Below the pieces are notes generated by a model, which made no database searches, was not told where the DNA came from, and saw only the letters and a program-made list of their open reading frames with translations. From Macrostomum hystrix (lineage: Eukaryota > Platyhelminthes > Macrostomidae): a DNA stretch of 64,000 bases. Location: positions 8,805,001-8,869,000 of the forward strand of contig CATNEN010000007.1 in the NCBI GenBank assembly GCA_950097015.1. The letters are read 5' to 3'. A program made the translations under genes and the position numbers. Shown here in pieces: positions 40,852 through 50,371 of this stretch (position 1 is its first letter; each line of letters begins with the position of its first letter).

Positions 40852-41441
40852 GCAGCCTCAACAAGTGTGTCAACGCCGCGGCAGCGGAGGGCAAGGACTG
40901 GCGCCGGGCCATCCATGAGTGGTTGCTCGGCTACCGCAACTCGGTGCACCGCGGCACGGGCCGTTCGCCCAACGACCTCATGTTCAACAGGGCCGTCGGC
41001 GACCTTCTGCCTGCCGGCCCTGCGGAGCAGCTGGACGACGCCGGACGGCAGCTGCAGCGTCATGACCGCAGCTACAAGCAGGCGATGCGCCGCGCGGCCG
41101 ACACGCGACGAGCGGCAGCGCCACACGGCATATCGGCGGGCGCCCGCGTGCAGCTTAGGAACCGCGGCAAGGCCAAACTGCGGTGCCCGTTCGACCCGCG
41201 CCCCTGGCTCGTCAAAGCGGTCCACGGCGATGCTTTGACGCTGGAGAGAGGCGAGGCCGTGCTGCGGCGGCACGTGACTGAGACCAAGCCGCTGCGCGAG
41301 TGCCCCTGGGAGCCGGACGAACCGCTGGACGGCCGGCCCGCTGATCCGCAGCCCGCCACAGAAGGCGGCGCTACGGACGGTGCCAAAGCGCAGAGGCCCC
41401 ACCCCAGGCAGGCTAAGAGGCACATCTGCTATAAGGAGTGA
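40852..41441 (+). pseudogene. Gypsy-2 integrase C-terminal part
   Basis: Continues the integrase after the LINE ([20 protein letters not shown], then VQLRNRGKAKLRCPFDPRPW, a C-terminal DNA-binding-like module) and ends with TGA at 41,439. The reading frame itself is intact here. Confidence 0.85.
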
Positions 41442-41568
41442 CTGTAGTGACAGGGTCTGACAGGCATCTTTCCATGCGAACTATTTGCGGTTTATTTTGC
41501 GCTCCGATTTTTCAAGACCCACTCAATGCGCCGCGCGTTTGACCTTTTTTTACTCTGAGGGGGAGAGA

Positions 41569-41770
41569 TGTAGTGCACTGCGTTGCCCTGTCCCTCCCAC
41601 GCTGGCATAGCGTCACTGCCAACGTGCACTGCCCTTGGCATGTACTTTGTGTTGCGTAATGCGCTCATGACTGGGCTGCACGTCGGCAGCCACTATGTGG
41701 CTGCGACTATATAAGAACTCAAATATACGGCCCAAGAGGCCACGTTCCTTACTCACTCAACGGCACTACA
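41569..41770 (+). repeat. Gypsy-2 3' LTR
   Basis: 202 bp, two substitutions from the 5' LTR. Preceded by a GGGGGAGAGA polypurine tract. Confidence 0.92.
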
Positions 41771-42611
41771 TGGGTTCTGAGCAATTTAAGAGCAGAAAAA
41801 ATCGCAGGAGCGCAGAGAACTAAACTACAATAAACAGAATTTAAAGAGGCACGCTTAAAAAAGAAACCTCTATTGTCATCCGTGAGCAAGCAAAGCAAAA
41901 TCAGTGCCTTCGAGCAGATCAGTTCTGCATCTCTGTCAATGAACCTGCTTGCTCGCTGCACAGTTGCACCTCTACCAGCTGAAGCGATTTTCATCATTTT
42001 CATCGTTGGAAGTAGATTTTCATCACTCATTAGAAACAATGCGAGCCCCTTGCTCAAAAGCTCTAGGAACCTCTTGTGATGCGGGTCTATTGATTTCCAT
42101 CGCGAAATCTAGCTGCATGAGGAGCATCGGCTGAGCATCAGATGTCGCACACAGAACTGAGAGCAGTCCTGCGCCAACTCAATTTTGAGTTGCCGACGCT
42201 ATGACGATGACTTTACGAATTTGCCCGTCCCGTGCCCGTCCCGTCCCGTGCCCATAGCAGAGTGGTGATTTGGCTACTATACCCATATACGGGGATTTAA
42301 TAGCTCTAAACGGAAAATATACTATACAGTACTAAACCATACTACTTATAAATATAAAAACGCTTTAGTGCTATATGCTACTGATAAACAAGTAGTCAAT
42401 ACGGAGAGACGATTGGAAACATTTTTATTGAGAATATTATTTTCTCAGAGGATGAGCACCCTAGGTTTGGGATCTTGAGTTTGGGATTAGACTTTTGGCG
42501 CTAATTTGATTGTCTTGGCACACTTTTTGCAGGTACTCGTATTTGTTTTGGGCTGGGAGGCTCTTATCAGGAATATGGAGACAGGTTTTTTGTGCTAGAC
42601 TAACTGATCTG
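41771..42611. other. Polinton interior between Gypsy-2 and the right end
   Basis: No gene recognised. A short CCCGTCCCGTGC repeat lies at 42,226-42,258. The minus-strand frame 42,461-42,748 overlaps the terminal repeat and has no family resemblance I can name. Confidence 0.4.
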
Positions 42612-43072
42612 GAATAATAGAGACTAGAGACAGATTTTTGGAGAGGCAAGGACCCTTTGTTTCCTGATCTCTTCGGTAATAATAAAGCTAATAGATTATG
42701 GATTATGGCGACTGCGTAAACGTTTGTCCCAGATAGCCCGTCTTGCATACTACTCGGTTAGAAGGCAGGCTAATACATTTAGCCTGTCCGTCATCTGCCC
42801 GATATCGGTTTAATGTACGTACTTCAACTGAAACTTGATATGCTTAAAGCTATTTTTGCCATGTATTGCTACTTTCAGTAGTCACGTACGATGGAAGCAG
42901 AGTTGACTAAATATTTAGATAAAGCTAAATTGCGAAGCTAATATTATTGAGAAAGACTTGGCAATAGAGATATCCCAAAAGGCCTCGTTAATTTACTGCA
43001 TTCGAAGGTTCAGAAATATTCTGACTGACAGTTAAAAAATAAGCTGCACAGGAAAAAGTCTTGCATACTACT
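42612..43072 (+). repeat. Polinton right end (outer, complete)
   Basis: Duplicate of 31,114-31,545 plus the final TCTTGCATACTACT. It contains that terminal motif twice, at 42,741-42,754 (start of the 53-bp match to the left end) and at the extreme end, about 305 bp apart. Followed by the CGAGTA target duplication at 43,073-43,078. Confidence 0.9.
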
Positions 43073-43166
43073 CGAGTATTATTTTTGCTTGGCTTATTTC
43101 TGCAGCTTCGATAGCCTGAAAATTCTCTAGTGAAGACTTTCATGCCTCCGCTGTCCACAGACTCAC

Positions 43167-43776
43167 CAGCAGCGGCCGTTGTCTAGCAGGCGTCGGTTCG
43201 CGCCCAACCGATCTGGCAACCGCGTCAGAGCAGAGTCGGCGAACCAGAGCGACACCCGCCAGGTCGGCCGGTTGGACGATGCGAAACAGGACCAGACGGC
43301 GCTGCCGCGGGCCCATCGGCTTGCCGGGCTGGGGGGCGGCCCGCCTCAGGTAGCGGTAGGCGCACAGGTAGTGATTTCGGCAGCCGCCATCGCTGATGAA
43401 GCCGACCCCGGCGATGTCGTCAAAACTGAAGACAACCATTTCACTGTCCTCCTTAGCCGCTGCTGACGATGGTGCCGTGGCCGTGGCCAGCCGCACAAAT
43501 AGCAGAGCCGCTGGTTCGATTCGCAGTTGCCAGGCGCCCTGGCGGCCAAGCAAGTGGCCCCTGATCCCGTCTGGTACAGCCTTTGCCGGCACTGATGAAG
43601 CAGCAAGCTCGCCATCTTCCTCCGTTGCTGCCATGGCTGCGGTGGCTGCCTTCGCGATGTCAGCGTCGTCAATGACTTCGTCTTCTTCGCTGTGTACTTG
43701 ACCGTCAGCTGTCAGCAGGCGGACGGCGCACTCGATTGCCTCCGCCGCGGCTTCTGGTTTTGAGGTCGACTTTGAA
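43167..43776 (-). CDS. SPHK: Sphingosine kinase, upstream exon
   Basis: The minus-strand exon ends at a strong donor (CTGCTG/GTGAGT, last base 43,167) in phase 0. The next coding exon starts 24.9 kb away at 18,314, so that RQRPLL runs into VLLNPRSG, as expected at the start of a kinase catalytic domain. The exon encodes an acidic low-complexity stretch followed by a PH-like module (WQLRIEPAALLFVRL, FSFDDIAGVGFIS, HYLCAYRYL, RRLVLFRI), matching the N-terminal region of SPHK2-type enzymes. The 5' border is uncertain: an acceptor CGCGCAG gives 43,776, but the frame is open to 43,922 with no ATG in that extension. More 5' exons are likely. Confidence 0.85.
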
Positions 43777-43959
43777 CTGCGCGATTTGACGGAATGATAA
43801 GAGGGGTTTGAGTTAGGCTTTGTGGCTCTTGTGGCGAAATACAATAACTTAAAGCAAAAGCTTGAATATCTCGATGATCTGGAGAGCTTGCGACTCGATT
43901 CTTGTTTCACAAAGTGCGCCACAAGAATTTAGCCAGCATTCTTAAATTTCTTTCGTCTG

Positions 43960-44262
43960 TCATGGGAAAATCCACACTTTGGTACTTCCACAACCCGTTC
44001 CACAACCGCAACAAGGGCCAGAATATAATTCTGCTGGGAGTCCGCGGGCCAGATAGCAAATAGGTAGCATCCTTCCTCTCAACAGCAGACATTCATGCAT
44101 AGGGTGATGCTTGCTGCTCAGCTTCCCAGTGGCGGTCTTGAAGCAGATGAGGCGCTGGGTTTGGCCGAAGCGTTCAGTGAAGAAATACTTCTCCTTCCGC
44201 TCTGGGTTAAATATGCGATGTTCAAGGTCAAATTTTCTTTTCTTTGAAGGTGCTGCAGACAT
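43960..44262 (-). pseudogene. hAT-like (GTF2IRD2/ZBED type) N-terminal scrap
   Basis: About 100 residues beginning MSAAPSKKRKFDLEHRIFNP and KEKYFFTERFGQTQRLIC, the pattern that opens many domesticated hAT transposases. The expected zinc-finger spacing after it is lost, and nothing of the catalytic region follows. It may be part of an unrelated gene; confidence is low. Confidence 0.35.
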
Positions 44263-47250
44263 GATGAAGTTTCAAGCAATCAAATTGACGGAGACAGATA
44301 AAATATAAGAGATCAAGTGCAGGAAAAGAATACAGAAAAGAATATACATTGGCCAACCCCAAGCTCACTCATTCTTAATCTCTACTCCCTATCCCTATCC
44401 GATCCCCACATCTGAAGCCAACTGCAGCCTTAGTCGCTTCATACAAAGCTGTAAACAGGTCTATTTTACGAGTAAACACCATGCAAGAGTGCAAGAGTCC
44501 AGAGACAGACAAAATGCCCGAAGTTAATAATATTTGTCTTGGATTAGATGCCATTCAATTTTAATGAAGCCTTTCTGAAGTTATTTTTCATCCTTACAGC
44601 TGCGGGCCAGGGCATGGGCCTTCGCGGGCGGGAGTTTGCCCGCGCCTGGTGCAATGCAAAAGTTCCCATTTTCTATCGATGTCGGATTGTAGTACGGGCA
44701 AAGCAAAACAGTATTGATTATGCTGTGTTTCAATGCTTCTAACGGATTCAAAATGTGAAATCTGATACGCTCAAGTAGCTGCACCTAGGGACACAGGGAG
44801 ACTCACGATGAATAGACTGGTCAGCAAAGTTCTTCTCAAGAAGGACAATTCCAGCGGCTGGCTGCTCTGCTTTTAGTTTGCCTGCCAATTAACTGGTCCG
44901 AATTGCCACGACTTTTGTACAGAATTCAGGTACGCCTTACACTTATCATGCATTTCGGTTAACACGCGGGGCCTGAATGTCGCAAACATTATTTGCTAAG
45001 GTGGCTTTAAAAACAATTTCTGTCCTCATTAAACTGGCCTGTCTCCAACCCACCTGAGGCGGGACCGTATCGCCTTTCGCCTTTGCTAAACACTGCCAAA
45101 CACTGCTAAGCTGCTGAACCTGGGGCCAGGTAGCAGAAACCTCCCAGGCCCCATTAGTAATAGATAGCCTTATCTTGCGTCCATGCTACAGCTGATTTTC
45201 AGAAAATAGTTGCTGCTTTCAGCTGCCTGACAAATTGTAGGATGGCGCTTACTGCACGAGTGCGTGGCGCGAATTAGCTTGCTAATATTCGGTGCACATT
45301 GTGCCACAACAAGTGCTTGTCACACTTACCGCATGGTGAGATGAAACCCCACTGTGGAAGAGCGTCAGGGTTAAGCTGCCGCAGACCTTCTGTTTATATG
45401 CTCTGCCATGTGGCTCTATACTGTGCTGCTATTGGCTGCAAAATCTGCTCCTAGTCAGAACTGGGCCGGTCCCGCAGGAAAACTATTCTGCACACAAATA
45501 CTCTGCAGCTATATTAGCCCTATCGAAGTTACGCATAAACTATTAAAGTACGAGCCGTACTTATATGCACTTTAGTTCTATGCTTGAGTACTCGCTTCTG
45601 TACCTGACACAATGACTACTAAAGTACAATTGAAGGACTTCAGAGATTCGTGAAGAAAAGCATATGAGGATGTGTTTGGTATTGTTTGATATTATTGTGT
45701 TATAATGTGTCCAAACACATCAATTGTGGGCACTGTGCGACAATTGAAGCGTCAGTATTGCAGGAATGTAGGATATCCATTTTAGAATATTTTTCTTGCC
45801 TAATTATATTAGGCAAAAGACAATTTATGCTAGGAAAATAGTGAAAAATACAAAAAACTGTGCTTGCATCTCATACGGCTCACGGTGGAGGATGGATTGG
45901 TTTAAAAAAACTGACACCAAAGCCATGTCCTCAATGCAATTTCGCTTGAAAATTCACCCCAGCCCACAAGGATGCATTTGCTTGTCAAAAGTTATTCTGC
46001 CCTGAAGGTGAATTTTAGCTTTTAAGCATTATTATGATGTTTATCGCTTAGCATCTAGTTAACAACTTAATTAAGATCCAAGTGCTGCGAGCTTCTGCAA
46101 AATAACGCATTAAGATTTTCCATTACAATGAATACTTATAGCTGCCCCGAGCTAATTTGCTGTTGAGAAGCTGCTCACCCTTGCCGAACCACCCGCATTG
46201 TCCGCGTGCACTTCTGAGCAAAGAGGCGCCAGAGCCGCCAGGACAGACATGAGCAGATGGGAATAATGGCCAATTAAGGGCAATTTGAGACCACCGCGTG
46301 AGCTGGCTGTGTTCGTGTGAGAAAACAATTACACTTCACAGTGTATGAAGGCACAGCCCAAACTGAACTAACAGATGAAGATACTAAAGCTTGGCCAGGG
46401 AGCTGCAATTTCTAGTTTTGATCTCTTGTTCGATGCGAAACCATTAATCTAATTAATGTGCGAGTCCTCTCTGTCGAAATTTCCTCGAATTTGAAAACCT
46501 GATGGCGCATTTAGCATGCGATTGTCAGCTTGACAGGCGAGTGTCCCATGTCAGATTGTTGCAGCTGTCAATCTGCTTTGGTTTGTTAAAGCAACGGGTG
46601 GTGATGAGTGCACTTTCACATGGCCTCCTGCGGCACAATCTGCAGTTTGAGTCGGACACAACCCCTTCTCCACTCACCCGCCTGTGAGTGAAGGCTTCCT
46701 ATGGACCATTTTGTCTATGGCCTAACCACTGCAGATAATAATAAAGCGATTGAAGTCTAAACTGCAGCCAATGATCTAGCTTCCACTCAAAATTTGGAAA
46801 CGCGTTTGAAAAAATCTAAAAAATACACACTACTCACATAAAGTAGTAAGTCTTTAATTTATATCATTGTTGAAATTTACACGTTTTTTCGGTTAACAAA
46901 AACTTACAGCTAAATAAGCCCAGAAATGCTGTCGGCAATGCAACAGCGTGTTGGTAAATCGTTAGGATGCGTTTAAAGATTATTTGGCCGAACAGAATAT
47001 GACTTGATTTTTTAAAACGACTCACAATACTTGCAGTAGCTTCTTTCACAAAATCGAAAACAGATTGGAAATATATACTAATATTTTAACCTCACTACTG
47101 GAAAAGAAATTCTCAGAAAAACTCTGCCTCTAAAAAGGACAGTTTAATCATGAAACGAGATAAGGAAACTTAATTACTCTGAGATGAAACTCGAAAATAA
47201 AGTATATAACTGGCGAGCCGTCACCTGATCGGTGGCTAACAGGTCGAATT
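44263..47250. other. No gene recognised (3 kb)
   Basis: Expected to hold the promoter and any 5' exons of the sphingosine kinase, but no exon could be named. Short ORFs show no family resemblance. No strong tandem repeat. Confidence 0.4.
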
Positions 47251-47254
47251 CACC

Positions 47255-48347
47255 TGGTGAGTGGATGGGACAGGGCCTGTGAGTGGATGGGACAGTGACT
47301 GAGTGGATGGGACAGGGACTGTGAGTGGATGGGACAGGGCCTGTGAGTGGATGGGACAGGGACTGTGAGTGGATGGGACGGCCTGTGAGTGGATGGGACA
47401 GGGCCTGTGAGTGGATGGGACAGGGACTGTGAGTGGATGGGACAGGGACTGTGAGTGGATGGGACAGGGCCTGTGAGTGGATGGGACAGGGCCTGTGAGT
47501 GGATGGGACAGGGACTGTGAGTGGATGGGACAGGGCCTGTGAGTGGATGGGACAGGGACTGTGAGTGGATGGGACAGGGACTGTGAGTGGATGGGACAGG
47601 GACTGTGAGTGGATGGGACAGGGACTGAGTGGATGGGACAGCGACTGTGAGTGGATGGGACAGGGACTGTGAGTGGATGGGACAGGGACTGTGAGTGGAT
47701 GGGACAGGGCCTGTGAGTGGATGGGACAGGGCCTGTGAGTGGATGGGACAGGGACTGTGAGTGGATGGGACAGGGCCTGTGAGTGGATGGGACAGGGACT
47801 GTGAGTGGATGGGACAGGGACTGTGAGTGGATGGGACAGGGACTGTGAGTGGATGGGACAGGGACTGAGTGGATGGGACAGCGACTGTGAGTGGATGGGA
47901 CAGGGACTGTGAGTGGATGGGACAGGGACTGTGAGTGGATGGGACAGGGCCTGTGAGTGGATGGGACAGGGCCTGTGAGTGGATGGGACAGGGACTGTGA
48001 GTGGATGGGACAGGGACTGTGAGTGGATGGGACAGAGACTGTGAGTGGATGGGACAGGGCCTGTGAGTGGATGGGACAGGGACTGTGAGTGGATGGGACA
48101 GGGACTGAGTGGATGGGACAGGGAGAGTGTGGATGGGACAGGGACTGGGAGTGGATGGGACAGGGAGAGTGTGGATGGGACAGGGACTGAGTGGATGGGA
48201 CAGGGACTGAGTGGATGGGACAGGGACTGGGAGTGGATGGGACGGGGACTGAGTGGATGGGACAGGGACTGGGAGTGGATGGGACGGGGACTGGGAGTGG
48301 ATGGGACGGGGAGAGAGTGGATGGGACAGGGACTGAGTGGATGGGAT
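47255..48347 (+). repeat. 20-24-bp minisatellite with higher-order structure
   Basis: About 50 units of the form GTGAGTGGATGGGACAGGGA with CT or CCT spacers. A block of 240 bp repeats as a whole (47,641-47,880 and 47,881-48,120 start identically), giving a second level of periodicity. The distal end (48,120-48,345) is more degraded. It lies just 3' of the SGTA stop codon. Long frames on both strands are artefacts. Confidence 0.95.
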
Positions 48348-48491
48348 GACTCAGCGTCACATGGAATGGAGGAACAGAGGGCTCAGTCAGCACTACAAGT
48401 GACGGCTGATGCAGTGGAGCTAGCAGAATATGTCATGATGTATACAAGGCACAGTCTGTTTGCCAACAGGAATTGAGCTGGTGCCTGATGT

Positions 48492-50371
48492 TCACGAGAA
48501 ATAATCAGGCGGTCTGCTGCCTTCGCCGCTATCTTCCGCGCTGCTGTCAGGCGCTCCCCGGGCAATGGATTGGTTGAGCTGCTCGGAAAGGGCCGGATTG
48601 TTGGCGGCCAGAAAGTTGGCGAACTCGTGGCCCATGCTGGCCAGCTCCTCAGCACTCAGGCGGCTCAGGTTGAGGCTTGGTGGCAGCCGGCCAGCCATAC
48701 TGGTCACCATCTGAGTGGCATGGCGCAGCGCCTCCGGTCGGTCCCGCATCATCTGGAAGTCCGGGTGAAGGCGCAATCGGCCCTCAGTGTGCGGCTGCTG
48801 CTGCTGAGCTGCGGGCTGAGTTGATTGGTGTCAGCTGCAGAACCCAGTCAATCGTGTGAGCTGATTCACCACAATGTCAGTAATGAGTTAACTATTTACT
48901 CTCTGGCGTGTCCACCTGTCTCTAGGTGCTCGAATGTGGGGTTGTGGCCTAATGGGTAGAGCGTCGGGTGTTCGATTCCCGACTCCACTGTCCCAGAATA
49001 GTTTGTGTTCTTTAGCAAGACAAAATTCTTTATTGCTTCAGTTTGCTCAGCTGTTCAATGGGTAACAGCATTGGCTGGGATGATTAAGGGTGGGTGTTGG
49101 CGTCCCACCAGTCCATGGACTGAACACAATAGCTGCGGCTGTGCCTTACAAGCCTTGGGGTTGTGGGGCTGAGTGGTCACACAGAGAAGGCTTGGGGGCT
49201 CGTCTTGCGATTTACGCCAAGGCACAGTGAACGTGTACACTGCCCGACGATGACAGATGTACACACCTGTGTGAATGTGTGCCTGCATATGTGCGTGTGG
49301 TCAGGGGTCAGGGGAACGGACAGAATCGCGTCCTGCGGGTCGACTGTCTCTAAATTTCAGTGCCCACAGCTCCTTTAAAGTCAGTTTCCATGGAAACGGC
49401 CAGCCTGGGACTCACATCGGCAGCTGCTGCGGCGGCCCTGGCCGTGCTGAGATTCTGGCGGTAGCTGGCACAGCTTGGCTCCAGCTGCAGCGCCCTGGTG
49501 TAGTACTCGGCTGCGCGCGCGTGCCGGCCGGTGGCGGCGTAGGCGAAGCCCAGCCGGCCGTAGGCTTTGGCGTAGCCGGGATCCGCACCCAGGGCAAGCT
49601 CGCAGTCCCGGATGGCGGCCTCATGATCGCCGAGCTTGGAATAAGCGGCAGCCCGGTTGCAGTGGTAGATGGCGCTGCCTGGCACCAACTCGATGGCCCG
49701 GGTGTAGACGGCCACGGCCTCCAGGGGCCGGTTGGCCGAAATCAACGCGTTGCCCTCGGTTTTGAGCTGCTCGGCTGCTTGACGATTAGCTGAGGCCAGC
49801 GCCTGGCAGCCAGCGGCGTAGGCGGTCTCCAGGCAAGGCTGCTGCTGCTGCTGCTGTTGCTCCTGAGGCTGGCTTTCTGACAGGTTTAGGTTGTAGGCCG
49901 ACTGCAGGCACTGAACTGCCACTGTGGAGGTAATAGAGGTGGCGATTATAACGTTCGGGGTTGCAAACTAAATGTAGGACGATTGAGGTACTTGTATGCT
50001 ATAGCAAAACAGAAGACAAACTAGCTGAGTTTGCCTTGTACAAACTAATTTAGGCCAAAACAGAGCTCGAAGGTCTTCACAGCGTGGACAACACAGAGCT
50101 AATGTCAATTCGATAAATTTTCATCGAAAAACAGGAAGAACTCAATAAATGACAAAATTAATGAAAAAACATTTTTATATATACACATTTTATATATAAA
50201 TTCAAACCATAAATACTATAACATAAAAAATCACCTCGACTACTTACCTTCCAAGCTTTCAACAAAATCATAGTTAACTGTTCCTTCCTTGTGTTTTCGT
50301 AGCTCGCTTTCAAGAAACTGTACAATGCTTAATGGCAATCGTTGGCTTTGAATCTGGGAATGTCCATTCAT
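48492..50371 (-). CDS. SGTA: SGTA, small glutamine-rich TPR co-chaperone
   Basis: Three exons: 50,371-50,248 (ATG to GTAAGT donor), 49,921-49,416, and about 48,803-48,492 (TGA), joined in phases 1 and 0. The product is about 313 residues, the usual SGTA length. The N-terminal dimerisation domain (LPLSIVQFLESELRKH ... ESLEVAVQCLQSAY) binds the Get4/Ubl4 machinery in the family. Three TPR repeats (AEQLKTEGNALISANR, YHCNRAAAYSKLGDHEAAI, KAYGRLGFAYAATGRH) contact Hsp70/Hsp90 tails. The C-terminal region binds hydrophobic segments. It acts in the cytosol in sorting tail-anchored and mislocalised membrane proteins. The exon 3 acceptor lies in a CAG run (48,795-48,806), so its exact position could shift by one or more codons. 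Intron 2 carries two SINEs. Confidence 0.95.
48935..49140 (+). repeat. tRNA-derived SINE, family B, in SGTA intron
   Basis: Plus strand, starting GGGGTTGTGGCCTAATGGGT, with B box GTTCGATTCCCG and the AGTCCATGGACTGAACA body. The distal tail is shortened where family A sequence begins. Confidence 0.85.
49150..49350 (+). repeat. tRNA-derived SINE, family A, abutting family B
   Basis: Body and tail of family A (GGCTTGGGGGCTCGTC, GATGTACACACC, TGTGTGCCTGCATATG) in the same direction directly behind the family B copy. The tRNA-like head is mostly missing. Confidence 0.7.

Larger units (their letters stand above)
37211..41770 (+). mobile_element. Second Gypsy-type element (Gypsy-2), deleted and interrupted
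   Basis: LTRs 37,211-37,412 and 41,569-41,770 (202 bp, TGTAGTGC...CACTACA) differ at two positions I can see (near 37,232 and 37,242). The flanks TGGGG and TGGGT are at best an imperfect target duplication. Gag, protease, the start of reverse transcriptase, RNase H and integrase pieces are in the right order. Much of the reverse transcriptase and the integrase zinc finger are deleted, and a LINE splits the integrase. Not autonomous. Confidence 0.93.
18685..43072. mobile_element. Polinton/Maverick-type DNA transposon, decayed, with nested insertions
   Basis: The ends read AGTAGTATGCAAGA and TCTTGCATACTACT: 14-bp inverted, beginning AG and ending CT. They are flanked by identical 6-bp CGAGTA at 18,679-18,684 and 43,073-43,078, the target-site length known for Polintons. 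Inside are a retrovirus-like integrase, an FtsK/A32-type packaging ATPase on the opposite strand and a capsid-like protein, the typical Polinton set. Protein-primed DNA polymerase B, the protease and a complete major capsid gene were not found, so the copy is deleted and non-autonomous. About 24.4 kb separate the ends because of later insertions. The whole element sits in one intron of the sphingosine kinase gene. Confidence 0.85.

Noticed and set aside
47236-48393. 385-codon Pro/Ser/His-rich frame on the minus strand
   Set aside because: Pure minisatellite translation with no domain, open on both strands.
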